Shown here: positions 49,825 to 59,194 of the stretch, piece after piece
How the letters are laid out: every line of letters starts with the position of its first letter
How positions within the stretch are numbered: the first letter of the stretch is position 1
NCBI GenBank assembly: GCA_027587225.1
Contig: JAPDDQ010000029.1
Coordinates: 36,498-100,497, forward strand
DNA: 64,000 nucleotides
DNA from: Solirubrobacter taibaiensis
GTDB lineage: Bacteria; Actinomycetota; Thermoleophilia; Solirubrobacterales; Solirubrobacteraceae
Direction: 5' to 3'
The notes under the pieces: generated by a model
What the model saw: only the letters and a program-made list of their open reading frames with translations
Database searches by the model: none
Told to the model about the DNA's origin: nothing
Position numbers and translations under genes: made by a program

Positions 49825-49840
49825 ACGGGAGGAGAGACCC

Positions 49841-50818
49841 ATGCGGTTTGGCGCAGGCATCTGGCTGTTCGGACAGTTCGTGGATCGGTACGCGACCGAT
49901 GCGTACGGGCCGCCGGTGAGCACGATCGAGGCGATCGAGGCCGCGGGAGCGGTCGGCGACATCGAGGTCCTCGACATCAACTATCCGTTCACGGACGGCG
50001 TGACCACGGACGAGGTGCGCGACGCCCTTGCGGCCACCGACATCGCGCCGTGGTGCATCACCCCGCACATCTACACCCGCGATTTTCAGGCCGGGGCGTT
50101 CTCGAACCCTGACCCGCGGGTGCGCGCGCAGGCCCTCAGCCTGTGCGAGGAGGCAGTGGGGGTGGCGAAGGCCCTCGGGGCGCCGACGGTGAAGCTGTGG
50201 CCGGGGCAGGACGGCTTCGACCTGCCGCTGCAGGTCGACTACCGCGAGGTGTGGCGCCTCGGCCTCGAGGGCGTCTCGGCGGTGGCGGCGATGGACGACG
50301 ACATCCGCGTCGCCATCGAGTACAAGACCAAAGAGCCGCGGATGCACATGAGCTGGTCGACGGCGGCGCGCACGCTGGTCGGCATCACGCAGATGGGTCG
50401 CGAGGACATCGGGATCGTGATGGATCTCGGGCACAGCTTGTTCGCGAAGGAGGCGCCCGCGGACGCGTTGCACCTGGTCAACGACCACGGCCGCTTGTTC
50501 ACGGTCGAGGTCAACGACAACTGGCGCGAGTGGGATGACGATCAGCCCGTCGGCTCGATCCATCTGATCGAGACGCTGGAGTTCTTCCTCGCGTTGCGCC
50601 AGATCGAGTGGGATCAGCCGATCCTGCTCGACCAGTTCCCGTTCCGCGAGGACCCGGTCGAGGCGGCGCGTTCGAGCATCAACACGATGAAGGCGATCGA
50701 CGCCGCGATCGACCGGATCGACATGGCGCAGCTCGCGGACATCCAGGCGCGCCAGGACCCGCTCGCCGCGCACCGGCTCGTCACCGAGCTGCTGCTCGGG
50801 CAGGCGCCGGTCGCATGA
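49841..50818 (+). CDS. TIM-barrel sugar isomerase (candidate D-apiose isomerase)
   Basis: The 325-residue protein is a xylose-isomerase-like TIM barrel with MRFGAGIWLFGQFVDRYATD at the start, EYKTKEPRMHM, VMDLGHSLFAKEA and VEVNDNWREWDDD supplying Glu, Asp and His metal ligands. It probably isomerises an aldose to a ketose. The operon content (split transketolase plus FGGY kinase) matches the published non-oxidative D-apiose pathway. A GGAGGAGAG ribosome-binding sequence precedes ATG 49841. Alternative substrates such as other pentoses remain possible. Confidence 0.85.
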   Translation: MRFGAGIWLFGQFVDRYATDAYGPPVSTIEAIEAAGAVGDIEVLDINYPFTDGVTTDEVRDALAATDIAPWCITPHIYTRDFQAGAFSNPDPRVRAQALSLCEEAVGVAKALGAPTVKLWPGQDGFDLPLQVDYREVWRLGLEGVSAVAAMDDDIRVAIEYKTKEPRMHMSWSTAARTLVGITQMGREDIGIVMDLGHSLFAKEAPADALHLVNDHGRLFTVEVNDNWREWDDDQPVGSIHLIETLEFFLALRQIEWDQPILLDQFPFREDPVEAARSSINTMKAIDAAIDRIDMAQLADIQARQDPLAAHRLVTELLLGQAPVA

Positions 50819-50892
50819 GCATCCGCGAAGCGATGCTTGAAGCGATCCCCGATGCCGCCGCGTCAGCGGCTGGCCGGATGGCTCGCCCATGA
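50815..50892 (+). CDS. 25-residue ORF coupled to both neighbours
   Basis: ATG 50815 overlaps the isomerase stop (ATGA), and its own TGA overlaps the transketolase start (ATGA at 50889). The product is MSIREAMLEAIPDAAASAAG plus RMARP. It may be a translational coupling bridge, a remnant of a lost gene, or a real microprotein. No family is recognised. Confidence 0.45.
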   Translation: MSIREAMLEAIPDAAASAAGRMARP

Positions 50893-51719
50893 GTCAACTC
50901 CACGTTCAGGCGACCGCCGACGAGGTGCGCGACCGGGCGCGGGCGATCCGCCGGCGCAACGTCGAGATCGTCCGCGCGGCGGGCCTCGGCCACATCGGCG
51001 GGGATCTCTCGGCCGCGGACATCGTGGCGACGCTGTACTTCGCGATCCTGAACGTGGATCCGGAGCGCCCCGACGACCCGGAGCGCGACCGCTACATCCA
51101 GAGCAAGGGCCACGCGTCCGGCGTGCTGTACACGACGCTCGCCGCCGCCGGCTTCATCCCCGACAGCCTGCTGGACACGTACATGGCCGACGGGTCGCCG
51201 CTCAACGGGCACCCAGACCGCAACAAGGTGCCCGGGGTGGAGACCAACACCGGCCCGCTCGGGCACGGGCTCCCGGTCGGCGTCGGAACGGCGATCGCGG
51301 CCAAGCTCGACCACTCGCCGCGCCGCACGTTCGTCCTCTGCGGCGACGGCGAACTGCAGGAGGGCTCGAACTGGGAGGCGATCATGGCGGCGGGCCACCG
51401 CGGCCTGGACAACCTCACCGCGATCGTCGACCGCAACGGCCTCCAGCAGGGAGACCGCACGGAGTCCACCAACGCGCTCGACCCGCTCGACGCGAAGTTC
51501 GCGGCGTTCGGCTGGGCCGTGCGCACGGTCGACGGCCACGACGTGGACACCCTGCTCGAGACGTTTCGCGCGCTGCCGCTCGAGCCCGGTCGCCCGAGCT
51601 GCGTGATCGCCAACACGACGAAGGGCCAAGGCGTGTCGTTCATCGAGGACCGCGTCGAGTGGCACCACAAGGTTCCGTCTCCCGAACAGACCGAGCAGGC
51701 GTTGGAGGAGCTGTCGTGA
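50889..51719 (+). CDS. Transketolase N-terminal subunit
   Basis: The 276-residue protein carries the thiamine-diphosphate domain: AAGLGHIGGDLSAADIVATL, SKGHASGVLYTTL, NTGPLGHGLPVGVGTAI and the TPP motif CGDGELQEGSNWEA with the Asn downstream. It forms a heterodimer with the next gene's product. In the apiose pathway the pair splits D-apulose 4-phosphate, moving a two-carbon unit to glyceraldehyde 3-phosphate to give DHAP and xylulose 5-phosphate. ATG 50889 overlaps the upstream mini-ORF. Confidence 0.93.
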   Translation: MSQLHVQATADEVRDRARAIRRRNVEIVRAAGLGHIGGDLSAADIVATLYFAILNVDPERPDDPERDRYIQSKGHASGVLYTTLAAAGFIPDSLLDTYMADGSPLNGHPDRNKVPGVETNTGPLGHGLPVGVGTAIAAKLDHSPRRTFVLCGDGELQEGSNWEAIMAAGHRGLDNLTAIVDRNGLQQGDRTESTNALDPLDAKFAAFGWAVRTVDGHDVDTLLETFRALPLEPGRPSCVIANTTKGQGVSFIEDRVEWHHKVPSPEQTEQALEELS

Positions 51720-52657
51720 GCGAGCGCTTCGACTGCCGCGAAGCGTTCCAGCGCACGCTGATCGACCTCGCGACCCACGACGAGCGGATCGTGGCCGTGT
51801 GCAACGACAGCGTCGGCTCGAGCAAGCTCGGCGCCTTCCAGAACGCCTTCCCCGACCGCCTGATCAACGTCGGCATCGCCGAGCAGAACATGGTGGGAGT
51901 CGGTGCGGGCCTGGCCAACGGCGGCCGGATCCCGTTCGTCTCCGGTGCCGCGCCCTTCCTCACGGGCCGCGCGCTGGAGCAGATCAAGGCCGACGTCGCC
52001 TACAGCAACACGAACGTGAAGCTGTGCGGCCAGAGCCCCGGGATGGCGTACGGCGAGCTTGGCCCGACCCACCACTCGATCGAAGACCTCGCGTGGTTGC
52101 GCGCGATCGCGAACCTGCCCGTGATCGTGCCCGCCGACCCGGTGGAGACCGAAGCGGTCATCCGCTGGGCGGCGGCCACCGAGGGCCCGGTGTTCATCCG
52201 CATCGGGCGGATCCCGGTGCGCGCGATCCATGGCCCGGAGTACACGTTCCGGCTCGGCGTCGCCACCACGCTGCGCGAAGGCACGGACATCTCGATCATC
52301 GCCTGCGGGACGATGGTCGAGCGCGCGCTCGACGCCGCGACGCTGCTCGCCGGGCACGGCGTGCAGGCGCGCGTGCTGAACATGACCACGGTCCGGCCGC
52401 TCGACCGCGAGGCGATCGTGAAGGCGGCTTCCGAGACCGGCGCCATCGTGACCGTCGAAGAGCACACGGTGTACGGCGGCCTCGGCGGCGCGGTGGCCGA
52501 GGTCGTGGCCACCGAGTGCCCGGTGTCGATGCGGCTGATGGGCGTGCCCGGCGTGTTCGCGCCGACCGGTTCGGTGGAGGCGCTGTTCACGCGGTTCGCG
52601 CTCACGCCGGCCGGCATCGCGGAGTCGGCGCTACTGCTCAGAAGGGCGGCGGCGTGA
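51716..52657 (+). CDS. Transketolase C-terminal subunit
   Basis: The 313-residue subunit has the pyrimidine-binding domain (INVGIAEQNMVGVGAGLANGG with the catalytic Glu) and the C-terminal domain (CGTMVERALDAATLLAGHG, VTVEEHTVYGGLGGAVAEV). It pairs with the preceding subunit. GTG 51716 overlaps its stop (GTGA), and its end overlaps the kinase gene. Confidence 0.93.
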   Translation: MSERFDCREAFQRTLIDLATHDERIVAVCNDSVGSSKLGAFQNAFPDRLINVGIAEQNMVGVGAGLANGGRIPFVSGAAPFLTGRALEQIKADVAYSNTNVKLCGQSPGMAYGELGPTHHSIEDLAWLRAIANLPVIVPADPVETEAVIRWAAATEGPVFIRIGRIPVRAIHGPEYTFRLGVATTLREGTDISIIACGTMVERALDAATLLAGHGVQARVLNMTTVRPLDREAIVKAASETGAIVTVEEHTVYGGLGGAVAEVVATECPVSMRLMGVPGVFAPTGSVEALFTRFALTPAGIAESALLLRRAAA

Positions 52658-53976
52658 CCGTCCTGGCGATCGACCAGGGCACGTCTTCCACGAAGGGTGT
52701 GCTGGTCGCCGACGACGGCAGCGTCCTCGGCCGCGCGAGCGTACCGATCGCGTGCTCCTATCCGCACCCGGGTTGGGTCGAGCAGGACGCGGAGGAGATC
52801 TGGCAGAGCGTCCTGACGGTGATCGACTTCCTGGGCACGGCGGACGCGATCGCGCTCGCCAACCAGCGCGAGTCCGCCGTGGTCTGGAGCGACGCGTATG
52901 TCAGCCCCGTGATCGGCTGGCAGGACGCGCGCACGGCGCCCGACTGCGACCGCCTGCGCGAGCACGAGCCGTTCGTGCGCGCCCGCACCGGCCTGGCCCT
53001 GGACCCGATGTTCAGCGCCACGAAGCTGCACCGGCTGCTCGACGGGCGCGACGACTTGTGCGCGGGCACGATCGACGCGTTCCTCGTGCACCGCCTGACG
53101 GGCGAGTTCGCGATCGAGGCCGGCAACGCGTCGCGCACGCTGCTGATGAACCTCGAGACGCTCGCGTGGGATCCGGAGTTGTGCGAGCTGTTCGGCGTCC
53201 CGCTGCACACGCTGCCGGAGATCCGGCACTCCAATGCGGGCTTCGGCGACCACCACGGTGTCCCGGTCATGGCCGTGCTCGCCGACAGCCACGCCGCGCT
53301 CTACGCGCACGGTGCGGCGAAGGCGACCTACGGCACGGGGAGCAGCGTCATGGTCCCGTCGGCGGTGGCCGTCGACGGCCTCGCGCACACGCTCGCGTGG
53401 GTCACCGATGCGCCCACCTACGCCGTCGAGGGCAACATCCTCGCCAGCGCCGCCGCGCTGGACTGGATGGCCCGCACGCTGCACGTCGATCGGCTCGAAC
53501 CGCTCGCACGGGAGGCTGCCACGGCCGACGGCGTGCACCTCGTCCCCGCGTTCAGCGGCCTCGGCGCGCCGCACTGGGATCGCGCCGCCAGCGGCGTGAT
53601 CACCGGCCTCACGCTCGGCGCCACACCCGCGCACCTGGCGCGTGCGGCCTTCGAGTCCGTCGCCCACCAGATCTGCGACATCCTCGACCTCGTCGCGCTC
53701 GACGCGCTGCACGCCGATGGCGGCGCGACCGCAAGCGAGTTGCTGATGCAGATCCAGGCCGACCTCGCGGGCTGCCCGGTGCACGTCAGTACCTCGCCGG
53801 AGATGTCCGCGCTGGGCGCGGCGGACCTCGCCGCGGGTGGCCGCCGCGAGCGCCCCACGCGCACGTTCGAGCCCGCGATCTCCGACGACGAGCGCCACAC
53901 GCGCCGTGAGGCGTGGCACGCCGCTGTGCGCCGCTCGCGCATGGCGACCCCCGAGCTGGAAGGCAGCCTGCGATGA
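52654..53976 (+). CDS. FGGY-family sugar kinase (candidate apulose kinase)
   Basis: The 440-residue kinase has the FGGY N-terminal domain (VTVLAIDQGTSSTKGVLVAD, with SNQRES-type NQRESAVVWS and GWQDAR) and the C-terminal ATP domain (ATYGTGSSVMVPS; LHADGGATASELLMQIQADL). It resembles glycerol/xylulose kinases but is on the short side. In the apiose scheme it would phosphorylate D-apulose. GTG 52654 overlaps the transketolase stop. Confidence 0.9.
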   Translation: MTVLAIDQGTSSTKGVLVADDGSVLGRASVPIACSYPHPGWVEQDAEEIWQSVLTVIDFLGTADAIALANQRESAVVWSDAYVSPVIGWQDARTAPDCDRLREHEPFVRARTGLALDPMFSATKLHRLLDGRDDLCAGTIDAFLVHRLTGEFAIEAGNASRTLLMNLETLAWDPELCELFGVPLHTLPEIRHSNAGFGDHHGVPVMAVLADSHAALYAHGAAKATYGTGSSVMVPSAVAVDGLAHTLAWVTDAPTYAVEGNILASAAALDWMARTLHVDRLEPLAREAATADGVHLVPAFSGLGAPHWDRAASGVITGLTLGATPAHLARAAFESVAHQICDILDLVALDALHADGGATASELLMQIQADLAGCPVHVSTSPEMSALGAADLAAGGRRERPTRTFEPAISDDERHTRREAWHAAVRRSRMATPELEGSLR

Positions 53977-54956
53977 CTCCGACCCCATTGCTGCGGTTGA
54001 TGACGAAGGTCGCGCGCCTGTACTACGAGCAGGGCATGCGCCAGGCGGAGATCGCGGCGCAGCTGGACCTCAGCCAGTCGCGCGTCTCGCGCCTGCTCAA
54101 GCAGGCCGAGAAGGAGGGCATCGTGCGGATCACGGTCGCCGTCCCGCAGGGCTTCCACGCCGAGCTCGAAGACCGCCTGCAGGTGCTCTACGGCCTGCGC
54201 GAAGCGGTCGTCGTCGACTGCGAGCACGACCACGACCAGGAGGCGCTGCGCGCGATCGGCGCCGCGGCCGCCGCGTACCTGGAGACCACGCTCACCGCCG
54301 GCGAGATCCTCGGCATCTCGAGCTGGAGCGAGACGTTGCTGGCGATGCTCGACAACATGCACCCACAGTCCCAGCCCGGGGCGGAAGCGGTGGTGCAGAT
54401 CCTCGGCGGCTCCGGGAACCCGGCCGCGGAAGGGCACGCGACACGGCTCACGAGCCGGTTGGCGCAGCTCGTCGGCGGCGAGGCCCGCTTTCTGCCCGCG
54501 CCCGGCGTGGTCGGCTCACGCGAGAGCCGCCGCGCTCTGCTCGACGACCCGTTCGTGGCCGCCGCGATGCGCTGGATGGAGGAGATCACGCTCGCGATCG
54601 TCGGCATCGGCGCGCTCACCCCGTCCAAGCTGCTCGCCGCCTCCGGCAACGTCTTCACCGCGGACGAGCTGCACCAGCTGGAGGAGGCGGGCGCGGTCGG
54701 TGACATCTGCCTGCGCTTCTTCGACGCCGACGGCGTGCCGGTCGCGAGCCCGCTCGACGAGCGTGTGATCGGCGTCGACCTCGAGCAGATCAAGGTGCCG
54801 CGGCGCACGCTCGCGCTGGCCGGTGGTCCGCGCAAGTTCGCCGCGATCCAGGGCGCGCTGCGCGGACGCTTCGTGAACGTGCTGATCACCGACCGCTTCA
54901 CCGCCGAGCGCCTCGCCGGGGACTGGAGCGCCGTGCCGAAGGAAGTGACCGCGTGA
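53973..54956 (+). CDS. SorC-family sugar-responsive regulator
   Basis: The 327-residue protein has an N-terminal helix-turn-helix (VARLYYEQGMRQAEIAAQLD, LSQSRVSRLLKQAEKEGIV) and a C-terminal sugar-phosphate-binding domain (ILGISSWSETLLAMLDNM, DEL HQLEEAGAVGDICLRFFD and the NVLITDRFTAERL end). It likely represses or activates this operon in response to a phosphorylated sugar. ATG 53973 overlaps the kinase stop. The inverted repeat at 49795-49824 is a possible site. Confidence 0.93.
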   Translation: MTPTPLLRLMTKVARLYYEQGMRQAEIAAQLDLSQSRVSRLLKQAEKEGIVRITVAVPQGFHAELEDRLQVLYGLREAVVVDCEHDHDQEALRAIGAAAAAYLETTLTAGEILGISSWSETLLAMLDNMHPQSQPGAEAVVQILGGSGNPAAEGHATRLTSRLAQLVGGEARFLPAPGVVGSRESRRALLDDPFVAAAMRWMEEITLAIVGIGALTPSKLLAASGNVFTADELHQLEEAGAVGDICLRFFDADGVPVASPLDERVIGVDLEQIKVPRRTLALAGGPRKFAAIQGALRGRFVNVLITDRFTAERLAGDWSAVPKEVTA

Positions 54957-55579
54957 AGGTGCGCGTGATCGGCGCGGCCGTCGCGGTGCTCGTGCTCGGC
55001 CTGATGTTGCTCGACGCGAGCTGGCGCTCGGACGACGAGCCGCTCGCCGCGGCCAACGGCCGTGAAGCGTTCGACGCGGCCAAGTTCGGCAAGGAGAACT
55101 TCGCGCCGAAGGTCGTGCCGGAGCTGGAGCAGCGCGCGGTGGAGCTGACCGAGCTCGTGCCCGCGCTCGACAAGGATCCCGACGCCGCCGGTGAGCAGTA
55201 CGGCGTGCGCCAGGGAGCGAGCCCGTACAACTTCGCCGTTCGCGGCACCGGCACCGCCCAGGCGCCCGACGGCAACATCGTCGAGGTCGACGTGGAAGGC
55301 GTGCCATCCGACGTGACGGTGTCGCTGCAGATCGGTCCTGCGATCAACGGCAGCGCGTTGCGTGATGCGAGCGGCCTGTTCGACTTCAACGACTTCCTCA
55401 ACCAGGTCGATTACGCGGGCGCCGGTACGGCGCTCAACACCGAGGTCAAACAGACCGTCCTGAAGGACCTCGACCGGGACGCGCTCGACGGCAAGACCGT
55501 CACGTTCTTGGGCGCGTTCACCTACCTTGCGCCGACGGCGATCACGATCACGCCCGCGCAGCTGGAGGTGGGCGCATGA
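54953..55579 (+). CDS. DUF2291-family membrane-anchored protein
   Basis: The 208-residue protein has one N-terminal hydrophobic segment (VIGAAVAVLVLGLMLLDASW) and an exported domain (FGKENFAPKVVPELEQRAVEL; GVRQGASPYNFAVRGTGTA) typical of DUF2291. Such genes recur beside ribose-type sugar ABC transporters but have no proven role. No lipobox Cys is present, so it is anchored by the helix. It overlaps the regulator and ATPase genes. Confidence 0.87.
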   Translation: MKVRVIGAAVAVLVLGLMLLDASWRSDDEPLAAANGREAFDAAKFGKENFAPKVVPELEQRAVELTELVPALDKDPDAAGEQYGVRQGASPYNFAVRGTGTAQAPDGNIVEVDVEGVPSDVTVSLQIGPAINGSALRDASGLFDFNDFLNQVDYAGAGTALNTEVKQTVLKDLDRDALDGKTVTFLGAFTYLAPTAITITPAQLEVGA

Positions 55580-57078
55580 TCATGGAGGCGCGCGCCGTGA
55601 CGAAGGTCTTCGGCGCCACCCACGCGCTCAAGGGCGTCGACTTCGCCGTCGAGGCCGGCCGCGTCACCGCCCTGTTCGGCGAGAACGGCGCCGGCAAGTC
55701 GACGCTGATGAAGATCCTCGCCGGCATCGAGCAGCCCACCACCGGTGAGCTCGAGCTCGACGGCGAGCCGATCGCGTTCGGCTCCCCGCGGGCCGCCGCC
55801 GACCGCGGCGTGGTGATCATCCACCAGGAGCTCAGCCTGTTCCCGAACCTGAGCGTCGCGGACAACCTGTTCATGGCGCGCGAGCGGGTCCGGCACGGCG
55901 TCATGGTCGACGACCGCGCACAGCGGGATACGGCCGCGGCATTGCTGCAGCGCCTCGAGGAGCCGATCGACCCGCGCACCGACGTCTCAGAGCTCCGGCT
56001 CGGGCAGCAGCAGATCGTCGAGATCGCGCGGGCGCTGGCCCAGGACGCGCGCGTGCTGATCATGGATGAGCCCACGTCCGCGCTCAGCGCCGCCGAGGTC
56101 GAGGTGCTGTTCCGGATCATCCGCGAGCTGACCGCGGACGGCGTGGCGATCGTCTACATCTCGCACCACCTCGAGGAGGCGCTGGAGATCGCCGACCACG
56201 TCGTCGTGCTGCGCGACGGCGGCTTGGTCGCCGAGGCCGAGGCGGCGGACGTGAACCTCGCGTGGATCGTCGAGCACATGGTCGGCCGCAGCCAGGACGA
56301 GCTGTTCCCTGAAGACCACGCGGAGACCGGCGCCGAGCTCCTGCGCATCCGCGACCTGAGCGTCGCCGACCCGCGCAACCCCGGCCGCCTGTCGGTCGAC
56401 GGCGTGAGCCTGACCGTCCGCGCGGGCGAGATCGTCGGCCTCTACGGGCTGATGGGCGCCGGGCGCACCGAGTTGCTGGAAGCGCTCGCCGGCCGGCTGC
56501 GCGTCGTGTCGGGTGAGATCGACATCGACGGCGACATGATCGAAGGGCCGGTGTCGGCGCGGATCGCCCGCGGGCTCGCGCTGGTGCCCGAGGACCGCCA
56601 GCGCGACGGGCTCGTGCAGTCGATGTCGGTCGGGCAGAACCTGTCGCTGTCCGGGCTGCGGCGCTTCATCCGCGGGCCGCTCGTGTCGGCGGACAAGGAG
56701 CGCACGGCGGTCACGACGATGATGCGCGACGTCACGGTCAAGGCGAGTGGCCCGGACGCGCCGATCACCTCGCTGAGCGGTGGCAACCAGCAGAAGGTGG
56801 TGCTCGGCAAGGCGCTGCTCACGCAGCCGCGCGTGCTGCTGCTCGACGAGCCGACGCGCGGGATCGACGTCGGCGCCAAGGCCGACATCTTCACGTTGAT
56901 GACCGACCTCGCCGGGCGCGGGGTGGCGGTGCTGTTCGCCACGTCCGAGCTCGACGAGGCGCTGCACGTGCCCGACCGGCTGCTGGTGATGGCCAAGGGC
57001 AAGGTCGTTCGCGAGGTGCGCCGGGGCACCTCGAGCCGGGAGGAGATCATGGTCGCATCGGAAGGGGGCGAGCGATGA
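55576..57078 (+). CDS. Sugar ABC transporter ATPase, tandem domains
   Basis: The 500-residue protein has two ABC domains, like RbsA. Domain 1 has FGENGAGKST, signature LRLGQQQ and Walker B VLIMDEPTSAL. Domain 2 has the degenerate Walker A GLMGAGRTEL, signature LSGGNQQK and LLLDEPTRGIDVG. It powers the neighbouring permease. ATG 55576 overlaps the DUF2291 stop. Confidence 0.94.
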   Translation: MIMEARAVTKVFGATHALKGVDFAVEAGRVTALFGENGAGKSTLMKILAGIEQPTTGELELDGEPIAFGSPRAAADRGVVIIHQELSLFPNLSVADNLFMARERVRHGVMVDDRAQRDTAAALLQRLEEPIDPRTDVSELRLGQQQIVEIARALAQDARVLIMDEPTSALSAAEVEVLFRIIRELTADGVAIVYISHHLEEALEIADHVVVLRDGGLVAEAEAADVNLAWIVEHMVGRSQDELFPEDHAETGAELLRIRDLSVADPRNPGRLSVDGVSLTVRAGEIVGLYGLMGAGRTELLEALAGRLRVVSGEIDIDGDMIEGPVSARIARGLALVPEDRQRDGLVQSMSVGQNLSLSGLRRFIRGPLVSADKERTAVTTMMRDVTVKASGPDAPITSLSGGNQQKVVLGKALLTQPRVLLLDEPTRGIDVGAKADIFTLMTDLAGRGVAVLFATSELDEALHVPDRLLVMAKGKVVREVRRGTSSREEIMVASEGGER

Positions 57079-58166
57079 CGGTCGCCCCGCCATTGAGCGT
57101 CGCGGACGCGCCGGCCCAGGGCGAAGGCCGCCGGCTGAAGGCCTTCAACCTCGTCCTCGAGCTGCGCGCGTTCATCGCGCTGATCGTGATCATCATCGTG
57201 TTCGGGCTGCTCTCGGACGCCTATCTGACGTGGGACAACCTCGTCACGATGACCAAGCACGTCGCGATCAACGCGATCTTGGCCATCGGGATGCTGATGG
57301 TGATCCTGACCGGCGGCATCGACCTGTCGGTGGGCTCGATCGTGGGCCTGGCGGGGATCGTCGCCGGCGTGTTGCTCGAGGGCTTGCACCTCGGGTTCGC
57401 CAACACCGTCCTGTATCTGCCGGTGTGGGGCGTGGTGATCGTCGCCTTGTTGGTCGGGACGGGCGTGGGGGCGTTCAACGGCGTGCTGGTGACGCGGTTC
57501 AGCGTCGCGCCGTTCATCGCGACGTTGGGCACGCTGTACATGGCGCGCGGCGTGGCGCTGCTGATCTCGGGTGGCGAGACGTACCCGAACCTGGGCGGCT
57601 CGCCGGCGCTGGAGAACACCGGCTTCGACTTCCTCGGCACCGGTCGCCCGCTCGGCATCCCCACGTCGATCTGGTTGATGGTCGCGTTCGGTGTCGCGGC
57701 CGTCTTCCTCACCCGCAAGACGCCGTTCGGGCGCTGGGTCTACGCCCTCGGCGGCAACGCACGCGCGGCCGAGCTGTCCGGGGTTCCGGTGCGCAAGGTC
57801 ACGATGCGCGTGTACATGATCAGCGGCCTGTGCGCGGCCATGGCCGGGCTGATCATCGCTTCGGAGCTGACGTCGGCAGCTCCGCAGGCAGGAGAGACGT
57901 TCGAGCTCAACGCGATCGCCGCCGTGGTCATCGGCGGCGCGTCGTTGAGCGGTGGGCGCGGCGCCGTACGCGGCGCGCTGATCGGGGCGTTCGTCATCGG
58001 CTTCCTGGCCGACGGCCTCGTGATCCTCGGCGTCTCGACGTTCTGGCAGATCGTGATCAAGGGCGCGGTGATCGTGCTCGCGGTGATTCTCGACCAGAGC
58101 CAGCAGAAGATCCAGCGCCGCGGCGCCGCCATCGCGGCGGCCGCGGCAACGCAAACCCAGCGGTAA
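57075..58166 (+). CDS. Sugar ABC transporter permease
   Basis: The 363-residue membrane protein matches the RbsC type: LTGGIDLSVGSIVGLAGIVAG, YALGGNARAAELSGVPVRKV and AAVVIGGASLSGGRGAVRG, with eight to ten membrane segments. It forms the channel with the tandem ATPase and lipoprotein. ATG 57075 overlaps the ATPase stop. Confidence 0.94.
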   Translation: MTVAPPLSVADAPAQGEGRRLKAFNLVLELRAFIALIVIIIVFGLLSDAYLTWDNLVTMTKHVAINAILAIGMLMVILTGGIDLSVGSIVGLAGIVAGVLLEGLHLGFANTVLYLPVWGVVIVALLVGTGVGAFNGVLVTRFSVAPFIATLGTLYMARGVALLISGGETYPNLGGSPALENTGFDFLGTGRPLGIPTSIWLMVAFGVAAVFLTRKTPFGRWVYALGGNARAAELSGVPVRKVTMRVYMISGLCAAMAGLIIASELTSAAPQAGETFELNAIAAVVIGGASLSGGRGAVRGALIGAFVIGFLADGLVILGVSTFWQIVIKGAVIVLAVILDQSQQKIQRRGAAIAAAAATQTQR

Positions 58167-58180
58167 GAGGAGAGAGAGCC

Positions 58181-59194
58181 ATGTTCAATCGGATGCGCGG
58201 GCGACTCGCGATCCTTGGCGTCGTCGCGTGTAGCGCGCTCGTCGTCGGGGCCTGCGGTTCAGACGACGAAGAGCCGAGCGGCTCGGCGGCGGGTGCCGCC
58301 AAGACCGCGGAAGCGACGGCGGAGGCGGGGGGCCTGATCGCGATCATCACGCCCGCGAGCGACAACCCGTTCTTCAAGGCCGAGGCCGACGCGGCGGACG
58401 CGAAGGCCAAGGAGCTCGGCTACGAGACGTCGGTGGCGTCCCACGACGACGATCCGAACAAGCAGTCGCAGCTGATCGACACGGCGATCTCGCGCAAGGC
58501 GAAGGCGATCATCCTCGACAACGCCGGCGCCGACGCGTCGATCGGCGCGGTCAAGAAGGCCAAGGACGCCGGCATCCCGGTGTTCCTGATCGACCGCGAG
58601 ATCAACGAGACCGGCATCGCGGCCGCCCAGATCGTGTCCAACAACGCGCAGGGCGCCCAGCTGGGGGCGCAGGAGTTCGTCAAGGCGATGGACGGCAAGG
58701 GCAAGTACGTCGAGCTCGTCGGCAAGGAGACCGACACCAACGCGGGCGTGCGCTCCGGCGGCTACGCGGACGTGATCGGCCAGGTCCCGGACCTGGAAGA
58801 GGTCGACAAGCAGAGCGCCAACTGGGACCAGCAGGAGGCGTTCACCAAGGTCGAGACGATCCTGCAGCGCAGCAAGGACATCGACGGCATCATCGCCGGC
58901 AACGACACGATGGCCCTCGGCGCGGTCGCCGCGGTCAAGGCCGCGGGCCTCACGGACAAGATCAAGATCGTCGGCTTCGACGGCTCCCCGGACGCGATCG
59001 CCGCCATCAAGGCCGGCGAGATGCAGGCGACCGTGCTGCAGCCGGCCGCGCTGATCGCCGAGATGGCGGTCGAGCAGGCCGACAAGCTGATCACGACCGG
59101 TGAGACCGGCCAGCCGGAGAAGCAGTCGATCGACTGCGAGCTCATCACCGCCGAGAACGCCGACGACTACGGCGTGTTCGCCAAGAACTCATGA
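58181..59194 (+). CDS. Sugar ABC transporter substrate-binding lipoprotein
   Basis: The 337-residue protein has a lipoprotein signal (SALVVGAC lipobox, Cys at residue 26) and a periplasmic-binding type I domain: PASDNPFFKAEADAADAKAK, IILDNAGADASIGAVKKAKD, GNDTMALGAVAAVKAAG and IVGFDGSPDAIAAIKAG. It is a ribose-type binding protein, presumably for the pathway sugar. A strong AAGAGGAGAG ribosome-binding sequence precedes ATG 58181. Confidence 0.94.
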   Translation: MFNRMRGRLAILGVVACSALVVGACGSDDEEPSGSAAGAAKTAEATAEAGGLIAIITPASDNPFFKAEADAADAKAKELGYETSVASHDDDPNKQSQLIDTAISRKAKAIILDNAGADASIGAVKKAKDAGIPVFLIDREINETGIAAAQIVSNNAQGAQLGAQEFVKAMDGKGKYVELVGKETDTNAGVRSGGYADVIGQVPDLEEVDKQSANWDQQEAFTKVETILQRSKDIDGIIAGNDTMALGAVAAVKAAGLTDKIKIVGFDGSPDAIAAIKAGEMQATVLQPAALIAEMAVEQADKLITTGETGQPEKQSIDCELITAENADDYGVFAKNS

